Source of the DNA: Acidobacteriota bacterium
GTDB taxonomy: Bacteria; Acidobacteriota; Blastocatellia; Pyrinomonadales; Pyrinomonadaceae
Assembly: GCA_016700175.1 (NCBI GenBank)
Contig: CP065003.1
Coordinates: 692,001-756,000, forward strand
Length of the DNA: 64,000 nt
Direction: 5' to 3'
The translations under genes and the position numbers were made by a program. Below are positions 59,235 to 64,000 of this stretch, in pieces (the stretch's first letter is position 1; each line of letters opens with the position of its first letter). The notes below the pieces were generated by a model. That model saw only the letters and a program-made list of their open reading frames with translations, was not told the DNA's origin and ran no database searches.

Positions 59235-60020
59235 TTATTCCACGCGCCCGAACAGATGCACGTGGTGGCCGTCGTCGTCCGGCGGCACCGGCTCGATCCG
59301 CCGAAAACCCGCACCCTCGATCCGCTCTATCACCTCAAACCTGGGAGTCTCCGGAAAATGATGGATCTCGATGAGAAAGTACCGGCATTGCCGGACCCTT
59401 TCGAAGGCATCTGATTTAAAGATCTCGAACTCGGCTCCTTCGACATCCATCTTGCACAGATCGATCGGCGAATCGCCGAACGCTTCTTCGATTATCGAAT
59501 CGGCGGTCCTCCCCCGAATCGTTATGCTTTCAGGTCCCTCGGTCCCGGAATAGATGTTCTCCGAGGTGCCGCCCTTTGAAGGTGTAAGAGAGATCTCCCT
59601 CTCGTACCCGCATACCGCCGCATTCACAGTTTCTCCGGATCCGGGAAAGTTTCGCCGTAAATTGTAAGCGAGCCTCGTGGCCGTCTGGGGATTCATCTCG
59701 ACGCAGACGAGCTTCTCGAACCGGTAGCCCTCCGACGCAAGAAGCAAAGGGAACCCGCCGTTGTTCGCCCCCATGTCGAGCACACGCAGCGCCCCCGAGA
59801 GCTCCATCGACCCAAGAAACTTCCTGTACTCGTCGGAAGTAAGCAGCTCCCGCGCACCGTTGGCATCGCCGCCCGAAAGGTCCGTGATGAACTCGAGTCC
59901 CTTGTAACGACAGATCTGAACAGTCTCCGACGAAAAAAAAAGCCGGTTCAGGATAAGCTGCCAGCCGTTGTCCATCCGCCGCATGGCCCGGAACGCTTTC
60001 AGTTTTGTAGCGATTGCCAT
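59235..60020 (-). CDS. FkbM family methyltransferase
   Basis: A 261-residue SAM-dependent O-methyltransferase. FkbM features: RVLDMGANNGGFPLLLASEG (SAM-binding loop, VLDMGANNGGF), VCVEMNPQTA and DLCKMDVEGAEFEI. It probably methylates a sugar in the polymer. It lies 14 nt after the Wzy-like gene. Confidence 0.87.
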   Translation of the reverse strand: MAIATKLKAFRAMRRMDNGWQLILNRLFFSSETVQICRYKGLEFITDLSGGDANGARELLTSDEYRKFLGSMELSGALRVLDMGANNGGFPLLLASEGYRFEKLVCVEMNPQTATRLAYNLRRNFPGSGETVNAAVCGYEREISLTPSKGGTSENIYSGTEGPESITIRGRTADSIIEEAFGDSPIDLCKMDVEGAEFEIFKSDAFERVRQCRYFLIEIHHFPETPRFEVIERIEGAGFRRIEPVPPDDDGHHVHLFGRVE

Positions 60021-60034
60021 AGCCGGCCGGGTCC

Positions 60035-61558
60035 TTATAGGCTCCTGGGCTTCCTAGCAAAGAAATTGGCGAGGAACAGCGCGACCGCGATGACCGCTAC
60101 GACCCTTATGGTGTTCGGGAAAATGCTGGAATAGAAGCCTTCATAGTGCACCAGGCCCAGAAGCGGAAAATAGGCCGCTTTCTTCCAGAGCCTGGGCTCG
60201 GGCGTGTTGATAAGCAGCTCGTAGATGAGCCTCAGGTAGATCCCGAGCAGCATCATCCCCAGGGGAATTCCCAAAGGTCCGAAATTACGCACGAGGTCCC
60301 CGAAGACGGTTATCGCGAACGAGTTCTCGCTGAAGTTGAAGTAGAGATCGCTGTAGGCTCGCGCATCGGACACCATTGGCTTGTCCGTCCAAAGGAACCT
60401 CGGTATGAACGACGTGAGGAACTCGTTGACGATGTTGTTCTTGATCCCGTAACTCTCTTCGTAAGGCTCAAGTTTCTCGTAGTTCGATACAACTACCGCC
60501 AGCGAACTCAGATTCTCGATCCTCTCGGCGAAGTCCTGTCCCGCCTGCGCCAGAAGCACGCCAGGATCCGTGCGCGAAAGGTATTCGACAGTCGCGAAGA
60601 CCTGGCCTGCGTAATCGCCCGCGTTGATTCTCGCTTCAGAGCCTTTAATGTTCCTGAACGATGTGCCGTAGATGATCCCGATCGTGACGGCCGCGAAAAC
60701 AAGTCCGCCGAAGGCCACGCCGTGCACCCACTTGATCCGCCGTCCGGAATACCAATAGGCGAGCCCTATCGGGATCACGCTGACGACCAGGCTCGAACGG
60801 CTTCCGTAAAGGGCCATCCTGAGGGGGATGAGAAGAATAAGGAACGCGACGACCGCGTACGAGATCATCGTCGGACGCTTCAGATGGAACACCCCGAGCC
60901 ACAAAAGAACATAGCCGACGGTGAAGATCGTCGTCAGGAAGACGACAAGGCTGTCGAACATCCCGATCTCGTCGACCCTCTGGTATCCGAGAAGCCCCTG
61001 TACAAAGCCCAGGATGTTGAGGCCGATCCCGCAGAAGATAAGGAAGAAGCCCGGGAGCCATACGTCTCTGGTCCCCCACTCCCATTTGGGCATCACCTTC
61101 TCGATGTTTTTTGCGGCGAACCCTCCTACGGGAATGTAGTAGCCGGCGATCATCCCCAGAAACCCTATCGACACGTATACAAGGGAAAGCGGGATTGTGT
61201 AGGAGGGAGTGTCGATGAAACTCAGAAAATACGGGTCCGTGATCCCCGTAATGAGGACAAAGGAGCCGCCCACAAAAGTCCAGAAAAGGTAGGTCCACAC
61301 TCCGTAAACGGTAGGATGGAACGGATCGAACTTTCCCTTGTAGTAGAGGTATCCTGCCGGGGAAAGCATGACCACTGCCGTGATCAGCGCCCAGGGGACG
61401 AGATAATAGTTTCCGAGCGATTCTGTAAACCCTTCGTCCGTCCAGAAGTATGCCGCGATCACGAGAACCGCAAGGCTCCACAGAACGAGGATGGGAACGA
61501 TCAGCTCGCCTCTTCTCTTGACCGGGGGAAGATCTGTTTTTGGATACGGACTGCTCAT
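60035..61558 (-). CDS. Wzy-like O-antigen polymerase
   Basis: A 507-residue membrane protein with about 12 hydrophobic spans and a large periplasmic loop (about 310-400) containing FIPRFLWTDKPMVSDARAY. This topology, the family-typical DKP-x-M loop and the location beside the flippase point to a Wzy-type polymerase. Sequence alone does not give linkage type. The ATG at 61558 overlaps the upstream methyltransferase's TGA (ATGA). Confidence 0.78.
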   Translation of the reverse strand: MSSPYPKTDLPPVKRRGELIVPILVLWSLAVLVIAAYFWTDEGFTESLGNYYLVPWALITAVVMLSPAGYLYYKGKFDPFHPTVYGVWTYLFWTFVGGSFVLITGITDPYFLSFIDTPSYTIPLSLVYVSIGFLGMIAGYYIPVGGFAAKNIEKVMPKWEWGTRDVWLPGFFLIFCGIGLNILGFVQGLLGYQRVDEIGMFDSLVVFLTTIFTVGYVLLWLGVFHLKRPTMISYAVVAFLILLIPLRMALYGSRSSLVVSVIPIGLAYWYSGRRIKWVHGVAFGGLVFAAVTIGIIYGTSFRNIKGSEARINAGDYAGQVFATVEYLSRTDPGVLLAQAGQDFAERIENLSSLAVVVSNYEKLEPYEESYGIKNNIVNEFLTSFIPRFLWTDKPMVSDARAYSDLYFNFSENSFAITVFGDLVRNFGPLGIPLGMMLLGIYLRLIYELLINTPEPRLWKKAAYFPLLGLVHYEGFYSSIFPNTIRVVAVIAVALFLANFFARKPRSL

Positions 61559-62247
61559 ACATCGGAGCCGGCGGGATCTTCGGCGGTGCGGCACACCGCT
61601 ATTACGCCGTCACTAAGCTGTTTCGAAATCGCGACCAGGACATCGTTCACCAGATTGTAGACCTTTCGGTTGTGCGGGCGGTGTTCCCTGCCAAGGTCGT
61701 AAAAATAGAAGTCATCGACCTCGAAACCTTCCTTTTCCACCGCGAGCCTCAAGGTCCGGTACGAATAGTAGGCGACGTGGTCCGGATGTACGGGTTCCGC
61801 GACGCCGCCCCTGCCCCTTAGCGCGTACTGCACGAACCTCATTCCGCAGTAGGCGTTGACCGTCGTTATCACCAGGCGGGAGTCGCGGTCCATGAACCGC
61901 TTGATCCCACGAAGGAAAAGCCCCGGGTTCGTCAGATGTTCTATCATCTCACCTGCGACGATAACGTCAAACCGCCGGTCGAGATCTACCTCGTCGAGCG
62001 CTTCGAGATCGGCACGGTAGAGATCAAGGACGCCCGCGTTCCGGAGTGTTTCGAGCCCCTCTTCGTCGAAATCGAATCCGTACAGCTCCGAAGCTGCCTC
62101 GGCAAGCCGGAAATGCAGCAGCGAGCCGTCATCGATCGCCTCTTTTGTGTAAGGCCAGTTCGTGCAGCCCAGGTGGAGGACAGAGCGCCCTTCGCAGAGC
62201 CTCTCGATCAGATCCAGCCTCTGAACAAGTTCGGGTGTCGATCCCAT
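61555..62247 (-). CDS. Class I SAM-dependent methyltransferase
   Basis: A 230-residue protein with a SAM-binding core: VLHLGCTNWPYTKEAI, a variant of the DxGxG motif, then YGFDFDEEGLETL and FDVIVAGEMIEHLTNPGLFL. Its likely target is a sugar or a small molecule of the polymer. It is coupled to the polymerase gene by a 4-nt overlap. Confidence 0.83.
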   Translation of the reverse strand: MGSTPELVQRLDLIERLCEGRSVLHLGCTNWPYTKEAIDDGSLLHFRLAEAASELYGFDFDEEGLETLRNAGVLDLYRADLEALDEVDLDRRFDVIVAGEMIEHLTNPGLFLRGIKRFMDRDSRLVITTVNAYCGMRFVQYALRGRGGVAEPVHPDHVAYYSYRTLRLAVEKEGFEVDDFYFYDLGREHRPHNRKVYNLVNDVLVAISKQLSDGVIAVCRTAEDPAGSDV

Positions 62248-62254
62248 CTTTCGC

Positions 62255-63760
62255 TTACCTTGCGAACATCTCCCTCACGAAGGCCCTTTCGTCCTTCGAA
62301 ACGCCTCCCGTGACGAGGGAGACGGCGACATAGACCGCGAACCCGGCCAGCCCGGCCGCGATAATGGCCGTCCATCCCGCAGGCACTAGGCTCAGGACCG
62401 CGAATTCCGAAGCCGCGGCGGCGGCGCCCGCGACAGCGAGCGCAGAAACTGTCTTGATCCAGAACACCGCCTTCACCGATCCGAAAACAAGCCGCTCGGC
62501 TACGAATACCGAAACGAAGATCGTCCCGAACCCTGCGAGCCTTGCGACCGCCACCCCGGTTCCCTCGTAGGGCTCCGTGAGGGCGATCATCAGGGAGAGT
62601 CCTATGACGAGACAAACGCAGAACACCGCAAAATTATACGTGGTTCTCCCGAGACCTTCCATCATCTGCCACGAAACGACCTGAATGGCGACGATGCTGA
62701 ACGTAACCGCGTGGATCGAAAGCAGTATCGAGCTCTCGTCCGCGAACGATTCCCCAAGCCACGCGGCGAGGAACTCGCGCCCGATCACGAGGACGCTTGA
62801 GAGGATGAAGAAAACGAGGAAGACCGTCATACGCGTCGCTTTGGCATACAGTCTCTCGAGCCTCGCCCGGTCGTCAGCGAGCTCGCTCGTAAGCGGGAAC
62901 ATCACAAGCATGAGGCTCGCGATGAATCCGTGGATGTAGATCGCGAGAGTCAAGGGCACGACATAGAAGGTCACGTCCTCGGGCCCGAGCATGCGCATCA
63001 GCCAGCCTCTTTCGAAAAGGAGAAGTCCGTTCGAGAGCACCTGGTAACCGATGATGCCGGCGCTGAATCCTGCGATCTTCTTCAGCGCGGGGTTGGAAAT
63101 ACTGAAGTTCAGATCCAAAGGCGGAAGCAGGCTTCGGCAAATGAACCCGCCGAGGATCACCATCGCTCCAAGGACTCCCAGGTTCCAGAACAGAAGAGCG
63201 TTCAGGCCGTATCCCATCCAGGCGAGGGCCGCATTGCCGGACAGGAGCAGCCCTGTGTTCAGGTTGAAGAGCCTGGAGAACAGATCGAACCGGTGCAGTC
63301 CCTGCAGTATCGCGTTGACGAACTGGTTGAGCATCGTCAGAAAGAGGATTCCCGACGCGATGTAAAAGGCCAGGACCGTCTTATCGCGGTCAGCCGGCAC
63401 GATCAAGAGTACGTCGTGCACAAGCCAGTTCGCGGCGAGCAGAAGGACTCCCATTCCAAGGAGCCCCATAGGGACGTTCAGCATGAGTGACGCCGAGATC
63501 ACCTCGCCCATCCGCTTTCCGTCCCCCGAACCGCGGGAGCCCGCGATCTCCTTCGTGACCGCTCGTACGAAATTGAGATTGAACGAATATCCTATGAAAC
63601 CGAGAACGAGGACGTAGATCCCGTAATCTTCGTTCCCCAGCGCGCCCACGATGATCGGAGTCGCGATGAAGCTCAGCACAAGCGGAAAGAGCCAGGTCGA
63701 GAATCCGTAGAGGATGCTCCTGACGACGCTTCTTCCGGTTTGTGAGGTTCCTTCGGTCAC
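62255..63760 (-). CDS. Wzx-like oligosaccharide flippase
   Basis: A 501-residue protein of the polysaccharide transport superfamily with about 14 spans. Starts SILYGFSTWLFPLVLSFIATPIIV, with ALGNEDYGIYVLVLGF and conserved polar spots in the TM helices. It would flip lipid-linked repeat units across the inner membrane for the Wzy-like polymerase. Start is GTG (63760), overlapping the preceding stop (GTGA). Confidence 0.85.
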   Translation of the reverse strand: MTEGTSQTGRSVVRSILYGFSTWLFPLVLSFIATPIIVGALGNEDYGIYVLVLGFIGYSFNLNFVRAVTKEIAGSRGSGDGKRMGEVISASLMLNVPMGLLGMGVLLLAANWLVHDVLLIVPADRDKTVLAFYIASGILFLTMLNQFVNAILQGLHRFDLFSRLFNLNTGLLLSGNAALAWMGYGLNALLFWNLGVLGAMVILGGFICRSLLPPLDLNFSISNPALKKIAGFSAGIIGYQVLSNGLLLFERGWLMRMLGPEDVTFYVVPLTLAIYIHGFIASLMLVMFPLTSELADDRARLERLYAKATRMTVFLVFFILSSVLVIGREFLAAWLGESFADESSILLSIHAVTFSIVAIQVVSWQMMEGLGRTTYNFAVFCVCLVIGLSLMIALTEPYEGTGVAVARLAGFGTIFVSVFVAERLVFGSVKAVFWIKTVSALAVAGAAAAASEFAVLSLVPAGWTAIIAAGLAGFAVYVAVSLVTGGVSKDERAFVREMFAR

Positions 63761-64000
63761 GGGGACATCGCTTCGAGATATCTTTCAAGCGCAAGACGGC
63801 CGGCCTGGCGGTCGGTGAACCGCTCCATCACAAAGTCGCGCCCGCGGCTGCCCAGCTCCGCTCTCAGTTCCGGATCGTTCCTCAGTTCGGCCATCGCATC
63901 TGCGAGCGCTAAGGCGTCGCCGGGTTCGATCAGAAGACCGGTTTCGCGGTCTTTGACCGCTTCGGGTATCGCATAGACATTGGTCGAGATGCTCGGGACG
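63757..64000 (-). CDS. Glycosyltransferase family 4, C-terminal part
   Basis: The gene runs off the right edge; 80 C-terminal codons are visible. The sequence VPSISTNVYAIPEAVKD, TGLLIEPGDALALADAM and then GRDFVMERFTDRQAG matches the end of a GT4 domain. It is coupled to the flippase gene by GTGA. Confidence 0.85.
   Translation of the reverse strand, partial: VPSISTNVYAIPEAVKDRETGLLIEPGDALALADAMAELRNDPELRAELGSRGRDFVMERFTDRQAGRLALERYLEAMSP

Noticed and set aside
60146..61660. Long antisense frame (about 500 codons) over the Wzy-like gene
   Set aside because: Its translation is strongly charged and repetitive in the way of antisense GC-rich frames; the minus strand encodes a clear membrane protein with coupled starts.

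Overview
The window reads as one dense chromosome segment of a Gram-negative, LPS-making bacterium. The best taxonomic clue is a secreted von Willebrand-A protein of the type named for Acidobacteria (3392..4318). The fused LptF-LptG permease, the GC-rich coding and the run of house-keeping genes fit an acidobacterial (Blastocatellia-like) genome, but this is inferred from gene content. There is no rRNA operon, CRISPR array, insertion sequence or prophage. One tRNA gene (Leu, GAG) is present.

Layout, left to right. 1-3172: end of rapZ, a mannose-type EIIA and HPr (a regulatory, permease-less PTS), then arginase and D-Ala-D-Ala ligase. 3173-7535: a 9-bp tandem repeat, then minus-strand secreted proteins and a TolC-type outer-membrane protein. 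7764-11409: the glycolytic run gap-pgk-tpiA, then secG and tRNA-Leu. 11483-16768: carboxylase beta subunit, DUF402 protein, alpha/beta hydrolase and universal stress protein, then divergent marR and pirin and an orphan gene. 16884-20421: a papain-like (C70-type) protease and a divergent MocR regulator/serine hydrolase pair. 20658-25245: hslV-hslU, an FnIII lipoprotein, an FAH-family enzyme and transaldolase. 25329-30947: a class-I amidotransferase and NamZ, two small membrane proteins, recO and lptFG. 31246-33780: metK and ahcY of the SAM cycle. 34147-39742: an M1-type peptidase, then minus-strand miaB, bifunctional nuclease, parA and parB. 39784-46148: dnaE, accA, ssb, a PQQ-propeller protein and a DUF465 protein. 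46278-47418: tsaB and rimI.

47430-64000 is an envelope-polysaccharide locus on the minus strand. Transcription order is: GT4 (partial), Wzx-like flippase, methyltransferase, Wzy-like polymerase, FkbM methyltransferase, an HldC(RfaE2)-GmhA fusion, HldA kinase, GT9, GT4, then a dehydratase/reductase/2-epimerase trio that probably makes a UDP-N-acetyl-6-deoxy-L-hexosamine, and a WecA-like initiating transferase. It ends in a four-gene module: HprK-related kinase, PqqD-domain protein with a twin-arginine-like segment and an 8-Cys C-terminal domain, a second HprK-related kinase, and an NTP_transf_5 nucleotidyltransferase. That module is the best candidate for a poorly described system. It resembles the HprK/PqqD/nucleotidyltransferase sets known near polysaccharide and lasso-peptide loci, but here the PqqD domain is fused to what looks like an exported Cys-rich peptide and the kinase is doubled.

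Non-coding signals of note are a perfect 14-bp palindrome present in two distant intergenic regions, a 29-bp element repeated three times downstream of lptFG, 12-bp direct repeats overlapping both hexamers of the metK promoter, and several clear rho-independent terminators.
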